NCBI RefSeq assembly: GCF_900206265.1
Contig: NZ_LT907782.1
Coordinates: forward strand, 744,001-808,000
Direction: 5' to 3'
Source: Nitrosomonas ureae
Lineage (GTDB): Bacteria; Pseudomonadota; Gammaproteobacteria; Burkholderiales; Nitrosomonadaceae
Length of the DNA: 64,000 bases
Within the stretch, counting starts at the first letter, position 1; each line of letters starts with the position of its first letter. Both the position numbers and the translations under genes were made by a program. Positions 9,605 through 16,935 of this stretch are shown piece after piece. The notes beneath the pieces were generated by a model. The model saw nothing but the letters and a program-made list of their open reading frames with translations, was not told the DNA's origin and did not search any database.

Positions 9605-9960
9605 AAATTCCTGTGAATGACTGATCAACGAAAAGTAGTCAGTCATTAAATTTTCTTTTTTCACTACAGTTATTTTCTTATCTGCCGATAAAGCAAGAGC
9701 ACAACATCACGCTTTATGAAAGATGCCAGGGGAATTCGTCAGAGTTTCTCTGGTTATCCCAAACACTGATAATTTTCTACGTTACAGATAATTCATAATA
9801 AAAAACCAGTACGCATGGCTTTGTGAATGCCAAAAGGTGCGTACTGGATGAGTCAGTTACCAATCAACATGGCCTGAATGACTGACTAACTGATAAAGCT
9901 ATGAGCGAGTAATTTCAATAACGAGTCAACTACTTTGATGTTGACATGATGTGTTTGGAT
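9605..9960. other. Hairpin-rich non-coding left end of the element
   Basis: No gene is visible between attL and 10003. The stretch contains three inverted repeats. The first is AATGACTGA/TCAGTCATT at 9616-9647, followed by a T-rich run. The second is CCAGTACGCATGGC pairing with GCCA and TGCGTACTGG at 9816-9857, with a 5-base bulge. The third is AGTCAGT at 9860-9866 facing ACTGACT near 9880. The motif TGACTGA and its complement recur at least four times. It could be a replication origin, a recombination-complex region or stacked terminators; the sequence alone does not decide. Confidence 0.5.
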
Positions 9961-9987
9961 TAAATAAAAACCCGCCATAAAGACGGG
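9961..9987 (-). terminator. Rho-independent terminator of the element's leftward genes
   Basis: Read on the minus strand, CCCGTC, loop TTTAT and GGCGGG form a 6-bp stem with one T-G pair, followed by TTTTTATTTA. It lies 16 bases past the stop of the last element gene, so it closes the leftward transcription unit. Confidence 0.8.
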
Positions 9988-10002
9988 CATTGGGTAACGC
10001 CT

Positions 10003-10296
10003 CTATTTCGCAGTGTAGGTGAGGTCTTGGAAAATATCTTTGATTTGAAAATTAGAAAGCGGTGTTTGCATACTATGCGCTTTTTCTACCGCTTCATTAA
10101 GCGTTGCATGCGTAGAAATGAGTTGCCCCTTTCCTCCTAAGCTACAATTTTGTCTTAAGGTCAAGATGAATCCATTAAGTCCATTTGTCATTTGCGTGCG
10201 TCCTTTTAATAAGTCAATGAATAGCTGTCCTGAGTGATCTGCTGTGTTTTGTATATCGTTTGAAGTATTAGTCCTCCTTGATTTAAAAATAATCAT
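10003..10296 (-). CDS. Hypothetical protein, last gene of the element (97 aa)
   Basis: A 97-residue soluble protein that I do not recognise. Its first ~25 residues are basic and polar. The middle (LNGFILTLRQNCSLGGKGQL) looks like a beta-rich core, and the end is mixed. The start at 10296 has no Shine-Dalgarno sequence, but it lies 12 bases after the stop of the upstream gene, so translational coupling is likely. An AAGGAGG occurs inside codons 6-8 without a suitable start after it. It is followed directly by the terminator at 9961-9987. Position after the terminase-like gene would fit an accessory packaging or capsid-size role in a satellite, but that is speculation. Confidence 0.6.
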   Translation of the reverse strand: MIIFKSRRTNTSNDIQNTADHSGQLFIDLLKGRTQMTNGLNGFILTLRQNCSLGGKGQLISTHATLNEAVEKAHSMQTPLSNFQIKDIFQDLTYTAK

Positions 10297-10308
10297 TTGT
10301 GGTTGATT

Positions 10309-10839
10309 CTATAGCGTCAATTCTTCGCTTAAAATCTTATCTAATGATGCAATCACTGCTTTTCGTTCTGGACTATCAAGTTTCATTAAGGAAAGCGGGG
10401 GCAACTCAAAATATCGATTAATTTGGAAACGTCCATATATTAATTCTTCCAAATATGACACAAATAGATTATCTTGGATTTCTATCACTTGCGCGCCAGT
10501 TACTCGAACCCCGGCATCTTTCAAGGCCATTGCAAGCCAGTCGACTCTTTCAAAATATAAATTGGGTATAGTTTCCGTTACTGTCTCTTCAAAAACCTTC
10601 AACTCTGCTTCGTTGCATATTTTTTTCCCTGTGAAACTACTTTTGTTAACTTCTGCATATTGATATTTAACTCCGGTATTACCGCCAATCCTGCCGCTCT
10701 TTGATCTGAACGGATCAATGTTTGATTCACGCCATGCAATAGCAGCCTGTAAGCTGTCAGTAGGCATTCCGCGTTTTTTTAATTTCACAACCATTTGACG
10801 CGATATTCCCAAGCCTTGGGATAAGTCACATATTCTCAT
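10309..10839 (-). CDS. HTH protein resembling phage terminase small subunit (Nu1-like)
   Basis: A 176-residue protein. The first ~40 residues are a winged-HTH-like DNA-binding segment: DLSQGLGISRQMVVKLKKRG, then MPTDSLQAAIAWRESNIDPFR. This order (recognition helix, 'GMP' turn, 'AAIAWRE' helix, 'NxxP' end) recalls the N-terminus of lambda Nu1-type small terminases and related phage DNA-binding proteins. The rest is helical without a clear motif, with 'TETIPNLYFERVDWLAMALKDAG' around residues 85-108. No large terminase subunit is present. If it is a true TerS, it would redirect a helper phage's packaging machinery to this element, as in phage-inducible satellites. A plain regulator is the main alternative. 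A weak AAGG lies 8 bases before the ATG. Confidence 0.6.
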   Translation of the reverse strand: MRICDLSQGLGISRQMVVKLKKRGMPTDSLQAAIAWRESNIDPFRSKSGRIGGNTGVKYQYAEVNKSSFTGKKICNEAELKVFEETVTETIPNLYFERVDWLAMALKDAGVRVTGAQVIEIQDNLFVSYLEELIYGRFQINRYFELPPLSLMKLDSPERKAVIASLDKILSEELTL

Positions 10840-11003
10840 AATGAAAACCTTAGTAAGATATTAGCAACCAAGTATAAAAAATGCTCCGCTAGAATTATGA
10901 TGGGGCCTGAATCACCCTCGACGGTATAAAGCCACAGAGGAACCTATAAAACACATAATAATCAATATGTTATATTAATTAAAGTATGTTTGCTGTCCTG
11001 CTT

Positions 11004-11228
11004 TCATTCTATATTGACAAACTTCTCCATAAATTCATGCCCGCTACCGCTCCATTCATCAATCACTTTATTTTCTTCGGTTGGAATTGATAGCAAACTA
11101 ATTCGATCTTCGATGAAATCAACATATTTTATTTTCCAAATTACACCCCCATGCTTCTTGGTATATCTATGTGCAGAGGAAATAACTATTTTCTCCGGCC
11201 ATGTTAAGTTTTCGTAATCATTATTCAT
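11004..11228 (-). CDS. Hypothetical protein of the element (74 aa)
   Basis: A 74-residue soluble protein with a good AAGGAG 10 bases before its ATG. The composition is ordinary, with aromatic and charged residues mixed (contains GGVIWKIKYVDFIEDRISLL), suggesting a small folded beta-rich domain. I recognise no family. A plus-strand ORF covering the same bases lacks such a ribosome site and reads worse. It stands somewhat apart from its neighbours: about 165 bases upstream and 125 downstream are empty. Confidence 0.6.
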   Translation of the reverse strand: MNNDYENLTWPEKIVISSAHRYTKKHGGVIWKIKYVDFIEDRISLLSIPTEENKVIDEWSGSGHEFMEKFVNIE

Positions 11229-11352
11229 AGTTCACAATCTCCTTTTTCATTTAGCGGTTATATAGTTTCTTCTAGTGCCTTAATAAACTCAACATTCTCA
11301 CGTTTCGATTACCTTCAAGCCATTAGATCAATCACGCTGGCAGGCTTCTTAA

Positions 11353-11718
11353 TCATTGCAGTGATCCCTTTTCGATTAATTCAAGTAAGGTGAAAGCATC
11401 ATATTTATCCTTGGGTATTTGCATCTCAAATGTTGCTACATTGCGGATTGCTATGGTTAGAATCACGTTGTCCGGATCGCTATCCACATCGGCAATGATT
11501 GCCCTTGATGTGCTGGGATTGTCTGCCAGTATCGCCAATACTTTTTTGCGTCGTTCTTCCCGTTTCAATTCCGCAATGATTGCCGGTTTGTGCTTTCGTA
11601 ATCGTTGGATTAACTCTTCGGTTATTTTCTCGGGTGGCGATAATTCAAGATAATCGCCGTCAGCTTTAACCGTGAAGTTTTGTCCCCTAAGTTCTTTTAT
11701 TATTTCGATAGCGTTCAT
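11353..11718 (-). CDS. TubC-docking-like small protein
   Basis: A 121-residue protein. Residues about 5-50 (ELRGQNFTVKADGDYLELSPP, then ITEELIQRLRKHKPAIIAEL) follow the pattern of the TubC N-terminal docking domain: a helix, a two-strand hairpin with a 'DGDxL' turn, and a helix ending 'RKHKPAIIAEL'. This domain was named from NRPS/PKS docking but also occurs as stand-alone proteins on mobile elements, where its role is unknown. The C-terminal half (VILTIAIRNVATFEMQIP) is a separate small domain. A TTG codon precedes the ATG used here; the weak AGCGAG is spaced better for the ATG. Confidence 0.6.
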   Translation of the reverse strand: MNAIEIIKELRGQNFTVKADGDYLELSPPEKITEELIQRLRKHKPAIIAELKREERRKKVLAILADNPSTSRAIIADVDSDPDNVILTIAIRNVATFEMQIPKDKYDAFTLLELIEKGSLQ

Positions 11719-11734
11719 CAAAATCTCGCTGTTC

Positions 11735-12010
11735 TTAAGTTGCTGACAGAATATCTTTAGCCAGTTTGATAGCTTCTTTTCCGGTCAGCATAATCATTCT
11801 GCTTTCTTTTCCAAAACTGATATTTAAACCAGTGTTAATACATGAACTGCCTTCGTATATTTCTATATGAACAGCGCTGTCTTCATTGGTCACGTTTCCA
11901 ATAAATTGAACCGCTGAATAAGTTTTACTGTGCATAACACCATGTAAGCGATTATCTTCTTCTCTGGATTCGTTTAGTTGTTGCGAAATATCAATCACTT
12001 TGTTGTCCAT
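11735..12010 (-). CDS. Hypothetical protein of the element (91 aa)
   Basis: A 91-residue soluble protein with AAGGA 6 bases before its ATG. Its ATG lies 1 base after the stop of the DUF3631 ATPase gene (TGA-A-ATG), so the two are probably translated together. The sequence looks like a small beta-sandwich ending in a helix (TGKEAIKLAKDILSAT). I do not recognise the family. Coupling to the ATPase suggests a role in the same replication or regulation step. Confidence 0.65.
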   Translation of the reverse strand: MDNKVIDISQQLNESREEDNRLHGVMHSKTYSAVQFIGNVTNEDSAVHIEIYEGSSCINTGLNISFGKESRMIMLTGKEAIKLAKDILSAT

Positions 12011-12011
12011 T

Positions 12012-13496
12012 TCATATCCTTATGCATTTCTGGGTTAGGGGTGTTTTATCCGCAACACCGCCACAATCGTTATGTGATGCGGGTTCCAGCGTTGCGGATC
12101 GTGTTGCGGATGGATTTTGTGGCGGATTATCCGCAACACTAAAAGCCTTGTGGTTGCTTGGTTGTGGCGTTGTGGCGGATAAAATGCCATTTTCCGGAGG
12201 GGTGTGAAGATATCGTGCAAAAGCATCTTGAAACTGCTCTAACTCGTAACCTTTCGGAGTGTCAGAATATCCAAAGCGAATAGTTTTCGGTCTGATCGAA
12301 TACTCAGCTAAACGCTTGGCAACTTGTCGGGGGCTGATTGGTCGACCATGATTATAGGTTTGCCATCCAGCCTCGGTATCATCACAAAGTGCCTGTACTA
12401 AATCAGCCGTGCGGATTTTATTTGTACCCTTGTTCTCGAATATCTGCTGTATATCCGCCAACAATTCCGCACCTGTGGAGACTACTGTCTCTTTGTCTTT
12501 ATTCAAAGCAAGTGCTGCCTTACGAGCGAGTTCAGCCCATTCCACGCCTGCAATATCTGCAATGGCAAGCAACGGTTCCCAGTTATCGGCTGCACGGTTA
12601 TCAATGCCAGCGGGCAGCGATGGCTTTGCACTGGCAACTACCGATGAATAATCAATTTCTATTCGTGCTAATTTTGAGCGAATTAGATTAATGCTTGAGC
12701 GGTCAATATTTCGCAATGACTGTATGCGTTCTCCCGCCATTTTTCGTCGCAACACAATCTCAATTGATCGGTTATGCAGTGTGTCTTTGCTTTTTCCGAT
12801 AAATGCCAATACCTTCGCGCAGAATGTTTTGAAGGCTTTAAGCTCGTGGTTATCGCCAACGCATCGCAACACCTTACCGCCTCGCTTGTGTCCGCTATTT
12901 ATCAGGCTGTGCCGTTCATCGTTAGGGTCACGTAATAACCAACTATCCGCGTCATCAAGTAATAGCGTGGGTTGCTCCTGCTCCACTACCCTAAACATGG
13001 CAGCAATGCTCACACCTTCGTTTGGTAGTGGGCGGCGCACGAACAATTCAACAATATCCTTTACTGTGGTTTTTCCGCATTCGGATTCTGGTGCACGAAT
13101 TATCAGCAGCGGCGCAAAATAAACGACCTCAATAAACCAACTGAAAACGCACCATAATGGCATTACAATATCAGCATGAGGTGGCAGAATTGCATGGCGA
13201 TTGAATACCGCCTTGATTTCGTTTAATACATCCGCCAAGTCGACCGCTGAGTGATAAGGCTCGGTCTGTTCGACAAGGGATTCATCAGTGGCGGTATCTT
13301 TGCGTTCTATTTTAACCAATGAATCCAAAGTTGCCGGGCGACATTTAAGCCTTTTTGCTTCTTCAATGCGCACTCGGTCGTATTCCATCGGGTGCAGTTT
13401 CGCCAATCTTGCGAGTGTCTCTTGCATGGTTTCAGTAGATTGATCAGCAAATGCAGCTTGCTGCTCTTGTGTAGCTGGGATAGTTTCAAAAGCCAT
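12012..13496 (-). CDS. DUF3631-domain ATPase, likely replication protein of the element
   Basis: A 494-residue protein. A P-loop-like ESECGKTT lies near residue 136 and an acidic Walker B (PTLLLDDAD) near residue 177. Next come HSLINSGHKRGGKVLR and the segment LHNRSIEIVLRRK typical of DUF3631, then a C-terminal helical region (about 330-420) with a winged-helix look ('ISPRQVAKRLAEYSI'). DUF3631 is usually found at the C-terminus of phage and plasmid primase-helicase proteins. Here no TOPRIM or primase part is present, so this would be the helicase-like half alone. A strong GGAGG lies 6 bases before the ATG, which overlaps the upstream gene by 11 bases. The C-terminal ~70 residues are low in complexity (Asn, Pro, Ala, Thr). 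Confidence 0.85.
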   Translation of the reverse strand: MAFETIPATQEQQAAFADQSTETMQETLARLAKLHPMEYDRVRIEEAKRLKCRPATLDSLVKIERKDTATDESLVEQTEPYHSAVDLADVLNEIKAVFNRHAILPPHADIVMPLWCVFSWFIEVVYFAPLLIIRAPESECGKTTVKDIVELFVRRPLPNEGVSIAAMFRVVEQEQPTLLLDDADSWLLRDPNDERHSLINSGHKRGGKVLRCVGDNHELKAFKTFCAKVLAFIGKSKDTLHNRSIEIVLRRKMAGERIQSLRNIDRSSINLIRSKLARIEIDYSSVVASAKPSLPAGIDNRAADNWEPLLAIADIAGVEWAELARKAALALNKDKETVVSTGAELLADIQQIFENKGTNKIRTADLVQALCDDTEAGWQTYNHGRPISPRQVAKRLAEYSIRPKTIRFGYSDTPKGYELEQFQDAFARYLHTPPENGILSATTPQPSNHKAFSVADNPPQNPSATRSATLEPASHNDCGGVADKTPLTQKCIRI

Positions 13497-13863
13497 TGAT
13501 GACCTCCCAAGCCGGGTGGATCAAGGTAGACGCTGAATATCTCTGATCATTTTCCTGTGCTATGTCAAAATTGAAAACCGTTAAAACTTTCGGGTTAATG
13601 TCGAGAATTTTTTGAACGAGTGCCTTAACTATTTTTTCTTGTCCGTTATGATGTACGATTTGAACCGATAATCCCGCCAAGTAAGCAAATATTAATTGGT
13701 CAATTTTTGCATCAGCAGGAATGACAATACGCGGGAAAGCTGCACCAAGCTTCCAGTCAGTGGACACTACTATTCTGTGGACCGGCACCAACCCTTTGCG
13801 CCTTAGATCATCCAATATTCGACCGTACGGCGGGTATTTCTTTATGATAGAATTTGCTTTCAT
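13486..13863 (-). CDS. Hypothetical protein overlapping the DUF3631 gene (125 aa)
   Basis: A 125-residue soluble protein with GAGGA 7 bases before the ATG. Its 3' end overlaps the DUF3631 ATPase start by 11 bases, so the two products are probably made together. It begins with a basic helix (IIKKYPPYGRILDDLRRKG) and continues with alternating strands and helices. No catalytic motif is evident and I do not recognise the family. The obvious idea is a loader or primase-like partner of the ATPase, but nothing in the sequence proves it. Confidence 0.65.
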   Translation of the reverse strand: MKANSIIKKYPPYGRILDDLRRKGLVPVHRIVVSTDWKLGAAFPRIVIPADAKIDQLIFAYLAGLSVQIVHHNGQEKIVKALVQKILDINPKVLTVFNFDIAQENDQRYSASTLIHPAWEVINGF

Positions 13864-13915
13864 TTCAGGTTCCTCAGTAAATCCCGCTCAAAGGCTATTT
13901 GGCGGGATCTCCACA

Positions 13916-14485
13916 TCAATCAAATTTATTATTTTCAATAAACTTTTCAGCCGCCTCTGTAACTTCTGATTGAGTAGCCTGGGGCAATATTTCTGTACAA
14001 AACTGCTTAATAAAAGTACTGAAGTCGCTGGAATAAGGAATGTGACCATTAACCGAAAAGGCCGCTATGGCTTCCAACAATTTGCTTTTAAGTTTCTTAT
14101 CGTTCTGGATTTCTCTAAAGATAGCGTCACGTCGAGCAATACAATATTGACTTCTAGCAACTTTCGTGTCTTGCTTCAATTGGTTAATCTCTTGATCAGT
14201 TTCATTTAAAGCTTCACGCGCTAAGTCAGCCAGTCGTTTAGCAGATTCCAGCTTTCCGCGCTCTGCTTCAATTTGTTGTCTCGGTTTATCCAGATCGGAA
14301 AACTCGATTTCTCCCAAAACAACCCTCTTTTCAAGTTGCCTGTAGGAAGTCTCAAGATTATTAATATTTCGAGTAATTTCGCTCGCATGGCTGTCTGCTT
14401 CGTTCGCCTTTAGCTGTATCTTTTCCTTGCTGGTCAATACAGCATTGAGCTTTGCTTTGATTGCTTGGAAGTTATCAGTAGTCAC
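13916..14485 (-). CDS. Coiled-coil protein of the element (189 aa)
   Basis: A 189-residue protein whose residues about 5-125 form a long heptad-rich coiled coil (Glu, Lys, Gln, Ala and Leu rich; two glycine-free helices broken near FSDLDKPR). A short globular C-terminus follows. It starts with GTG, with GGAGG 9 bases upstream, 2 bases after the stop of the small wHTH gene. A family cannot be assigned; proteins like this occur beside replication genes in phages and satellites. Confidence 0.65.
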   Translation of the reverse strand: MTTDNFQAIKAKLNAVLTSKEKIQLKANEADSHASEITRNINNLETSYRQLEKRVVLGEIEFSDLDKPRQQIEAERGKLESAKRLADLAREALNETDQEINQLKQDTKVARSQYCIARRDAIFREIQNDKKLKSKLLEAIAAFSVNGHIPYSSDFSTFIKQFCTEILPQATQSEVTEAAEKFIENNKFD

Positions 14486-14487
14486 GA

Positions 14488-14742
14488 TTAAATACCTCCG
14501 TTTAACAGCTTGGCAATATCAGCGACCGGCCAAAGCAAGCGATTGCCGAGTTTTACTGGCCTGATTCCGAAGTATTCACCGGTTAAGCAATATTTTTTTC
14601 TTACGGTTTGGGGTTTGTGATTGGTCACTCTGGCTATTTCATCAGTTTGGATGTGATCCCGTCCGATAGCGAGTTTCGCAAGTTGATCAAGCGCAACCGA
14701 GACATTGGATGCTGCATGTATATGTGAAATTTGCTGCTCCAT
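14488..14742 (-). CDS. Small wHTH regulator (AlpA/excisionase-like)
   Basis: An 84-residue protein ending in a compact DNA-binding segment. The helix pair DEIARVTNHKPQTVRKKYCL is followed by the wing (PVKLGNRLLWPVADIAKLL), in which a small Arg- and Leu-rich strand precedes the 'W.V.DI..LL' helix typical of AlpA and MerR-like excisionase folds. AlpA-type proteins switch on integrase or excision genes in satellites and ICEs. The frame opens at 14784, but AAAGGA lies 6 bases before the ATG at 14742 and 3 bases before the one at 14745, so I use 14742. It heads the replication gene block. Confidence 0.7.
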   Translation of the reverse strand: MEQQISHIHAASNVSVALDQLAKLAIGRDHIQTDEIARVTNHKPQTVRKKYCLTGEYFGIRPVKLGNRLLWPVADIAKLLNGGI

Positions 14743-14878
14743 CATTCGTCCTTTATAAACGATTCGCCTTGGCGGGATTGCCATTGCGGCGAGTTGATGG
14801 TATGAAATAGTATTTGTGGGCTACTCGATTTGATACGGATGAGCTTGCTGGAGGGTAAACAAGCTAGCTGATGGGTAT

Positions 14879-15493
14879 TTATAAGTGATTATTCTTTCTG
14901 CAATTCCTAATTTTGTCGGTTTTCTTCAATTTATTTAAGCGGCTTATGATTGCTTTGTCGTCCGATAATACGCCCCGGTATTTATCTAACATTTCTCTGA
15001 CAAAACTAGCTTGATAACCATGCCTTTTAAATTGTTCCGCTCTGGATATTGCTTCATTTTCAATTTCTTTAAGTGCTATGCTTCTTGGGTCATTTTTTGC
15101 GCGCTTTAATCCCCCTTTGCTGGGGATTTCCACTCTCGCAATTTTTACGACAGGCTCCATAACCGCATCAGAATCATATTTAAATGAATCACCGGTTTCT
15201 TCCAAAAGAAGAATAAACAATTCTCCTGACTCTTTAACTTCAGGTGTCATGTCCGGATTATCAATTGCAGCTTGTATAGCATCCTTTAATATGTCCCTAG
15301 CTTTTATATGGTGTAAATTGTCTTCATACAATTTGTGGATTGGTTTGAATACTTCCTTTAATTCTTCCCATCTTTTTTTTGATTCAATTTCAGCCTTTCT
15401 TTTTCTTCTTTCGATTTCTTCTCTGTCCTCCTGTGAAAGGCTTTCTAAATATTTTTTTCTAGCTTCTCGAAATTTTTCTGCCGTGATCTTCAT
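14879..15493 (-). CDS. Hypothetical charged helical protein of the element (204 aa)
   Basis: A 204-residue, highly charged, mostly helical protein. Residues 5-45 hold many Glu, Arg and Lys (SQEDREEIERRKRKAEIESK), likely a coiled coil, and the C-terminus is basic. The frame begins at a TTG at 15526, but AAGGA lies 9 bases before the in-frame ATG at 15493, which I prefer. No family is recognised. The gene is separated from the wHTH gene by about 130 bases. Confidence 0.6.
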   Translation of the reverse strand: MKITAEKFREARKKYLESLSQEDREEIERRKRKAEIESKKRWEELKEVFKPIHKLYEDNLHHIKARDILKDAIQAAIDNPDMTPEVKESGELFILLLEETGDSFKYDSDAVMEPVVKIARVEIPSKGGLKRAKNDPRSIALKEIENEAISRAEQFKRHGYQASFVREMLDKYRGVLSDDKAIISRLNKLKKTDKIRNCRKNNHL

Positions 15494-15595
15494 TTCATTT
15501 ATTCCTTCAAGTATCCCCTTCAACAAACACCACCCCAGGCGGTGAAGGTCTCCGCTATTCGCCCCGTCGGGCTAGGGGTGGTTAATCTTTAAATG

Positions 15596-15982
15596 TTACT
15601 TAACTGATTTGATTTCATCTAAACCACGATATTTCTCAAAGTGCTTTAATCGACTATCAGCATTTCTTGCAATGCCATAAAGAGTGCGAATTTGGTCTAG
15701 AGAATGTTGAATATGAAAAAGTAAATCTGGTACATCATCGATAGATTGAAAATTACCACCAGATTCATCTTCGTTAACTAAACAGCCAATACCAATAACT
15801 GTTTTTTGTAATGAAATTGTTGCGTTTTCAGCAAGATCGGTAGCCCCAGCAAACCACCTCAATTCTTCTTTAGTTAAAGTTGGCGCTGCCCGATCCCATA
15901 ATTCCATCATTATATTATTGGTATCGCATACCCCTTTAATGCCATTGGTTTGTACTTCTGCGGTAGAATCTTCATTAGCCAT
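15596..15982 (-). CDS. Hypothetical protein of the element (128 aa)
   Basis: A 128-residue soluble helical protein with a strong AAAGGAG 9 bases before its ATG. It contains IMMELWDRAAPTLTKEELRW and a later segment with HIQHSLDQIRTLYGIARNAD, which suggest a four-helix bundle. I do not recognise the family. It lies between the toxin-antitoxin row and the charged helical protein. The 110 bases on its upstream side include a GC-rich stretch (16011-16085) whose role is unclear. Confidence 0.6.
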   Translation of the reverse strand: MANEDSTAEVQTNGIKGVCDTNNIMMELWDRAAPTLTKEELRWFAGATDLAENATISLQKTVIGIGCLVNEDESGGNFQSIDDVPDLLFHIQHSLDQIRTLYGIARNADSRLKHFEKYRGLDEIKSVK

Positions 15983-16092
15983 AATGTGACACTCCTTTAA
16001 AGTGTTGCGTTGTGGTTAGGGGTTTATCTTGTGCCATACACTTGATAACCCCGCTTTTGCCTGATTCCGTCAGGTGGCGGTGTTGCTTCGTT

Positions 16093-16380
16093 TTATGCTG
16101 GTAATCGTTTCAGCGGTTTAAAATCCGGTTTCGGTTGTTTCTTTGCCTGCCATAAATCCCATTGCGTTTGCATTCCCAGCCATACATCAGGTGTTGTGCC
16201 AAGCCATGCAGAAAGACGTAATGCCATTGAGGCGGTTATTCCAGCTTTACCGTTTAACACCTTGGATAGCAAGACGCGGGAAACTTGCAATTCCATGGTG
16301 GCTTGGGTAATGGTCATACGTTCCGGTAGCCAATCCCTTAAAACTTCGCCTGGGTGTGCTGGGTTGTGCATTCTGCTCAT
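16093..16380 (-). CDS. HigA-family antitoxin-like HTH protein without HigB
   Basis: A 95-residue Xre-type HTH protein with the HigA signature: 'NPAHPGEVLRDWL' at residues 6-18, then the HTH (ITQATMELQVSRVLLSKVLNG), 'GITASMALRLSAWLGTTPDVWLGMQ' and a Trp/Gln end. HigA proteins bind HigB toxins and repress their own promoter. No HigB gene is adjacent. The gene lies 9 bases after the BrnA stop, so it is probably the third gene of the brnT-brnA transcript. It may be a decoy, a third regulatory component, or an orphan antitoxin. Confidence 0.88.
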   Translation of the reverse strand: MSRMHNPAHPGEVLRDWLPERMTITQATMELQVSRVLLSKVLNGKAGITASMALRLSAWLGTTPDVWLGMQTQWDLWQAKKQPKPDFKPLKRLPA

Positions 16381-16389
16381 GTTTTCTAA

Positions 16390-16677
16390 TTAATGCTGCT
16401 TTATCCAATCCCGTAGCGCGTCATTAATTCGTGTTTGCCAGCCGTTACCGGTTGCCCTGAATTGCTCCAAAATTTCAGTATCTATGCGGAGTGTTACTTG
16501 CTCTTTTTTTCCGCTCCCTTGTGGCCTTCCGCGTGCTCGCTTGAATTGTTGCAATTCTTCATCCGTTAAAGGTGGATTGTCCGGATCGGTAAGCGCGGCT
16601 GCTGTAATCTGCGCATCTTCTTCCGGTGTATTGAGCAGAATCTTCCGCCCTGATTTAGTCGTTAAGTACTTTTGCAT
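16390..16677 (-). CDS. brnA: BrnA-family antitoxin
   Basis: A 95-residue protein. Its N-terminal half includes DPDNPPLTDEELQQFKRARG, the BrnA-family toxin-neutralising linker. Its C-terminal ribbon-helix-helix (KEQVTLRIDTEILEQFRATG, then GWQTRINDALRDWI) binds DNA. In studied BrnTA systems BrnA dimerises, binds two BrnT and represses the operon. It overlaps the toxin gene by 23 bases, in the usual toxin-first order. Two identical 16-bp repeats around the promoter upstream are good operator candidates. Confidence 0.93.
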   Translation of the reverse strand: MQKYLTTKSGRKILLNTPEEDAQITAAALTDPDNPPLTDEELQQFKRARGRPQGSGKKEQVTLRIDTEILEQFRATGNGWQTRINDALRDWIKQH

Positions 16678-16930
16678 AATGTCTTTTCTCTCGGTTGTTG
16701 GCCTTGCGCAAGCTGATTATTCGCCGGTTATTTTCATGATCAACATAAACTACGCAATATAATCTTTCTCCAATTGGCGCTAAGGCAATCATGCGAATTT
16801 CCCCATACTCGCGTCGCATGTCCTGGCATATCAGCGCATCATCCCAATCAATGAATACCGCTTCAGTCAGTGATACACCATGCTTTTCCTTATTTATTGC
16901 ATCCTTGGCAGCATCGCAAATCACTTTCAT
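16655..16930 (-). CDS. brnT: BrnT-family ribonuclease toxin
   Basis: A 91-residue protein with the RelE-like BrnT fold. Near the start is 'DAAKDAINKEKHGVSLTEAV', the family's 'W/D-x-K-x-x-x-N-x-x-KHGV' signature region, though the usual 'FEWD' is replaced here by 'VICDAAKDA'. Then comes 'DMRREYGEIRMIALAPIGERLYCVVYVD' and the end 'RRIISLRKANNREKRHYAKV', which holds the conserved R-x-I-S-x-R-x-A-x-x-x-E. BrnT cuts RNA and is neutralised by BrnA, encoded next. The changed N-terminal motif could weaken activity. The promoter lies directly upstream. Confidence 0.92.
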   Translation of the reverse strand: MKVICDAAKDAINKEKHGVSLTEAVFIDWDDALICQDMRREYGEIRMIALAPIGERLYCVVYVDHENNRRIISLRKANNREKRHYAKVLND

Positions 16931-16935
16931 ATATT

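Noticed and set aside
10990-11217. 75-codon plus-strand ORF
   Set aside because: It covers the reverse 74-aa gene, which has a good AAGGAG site and better composition.
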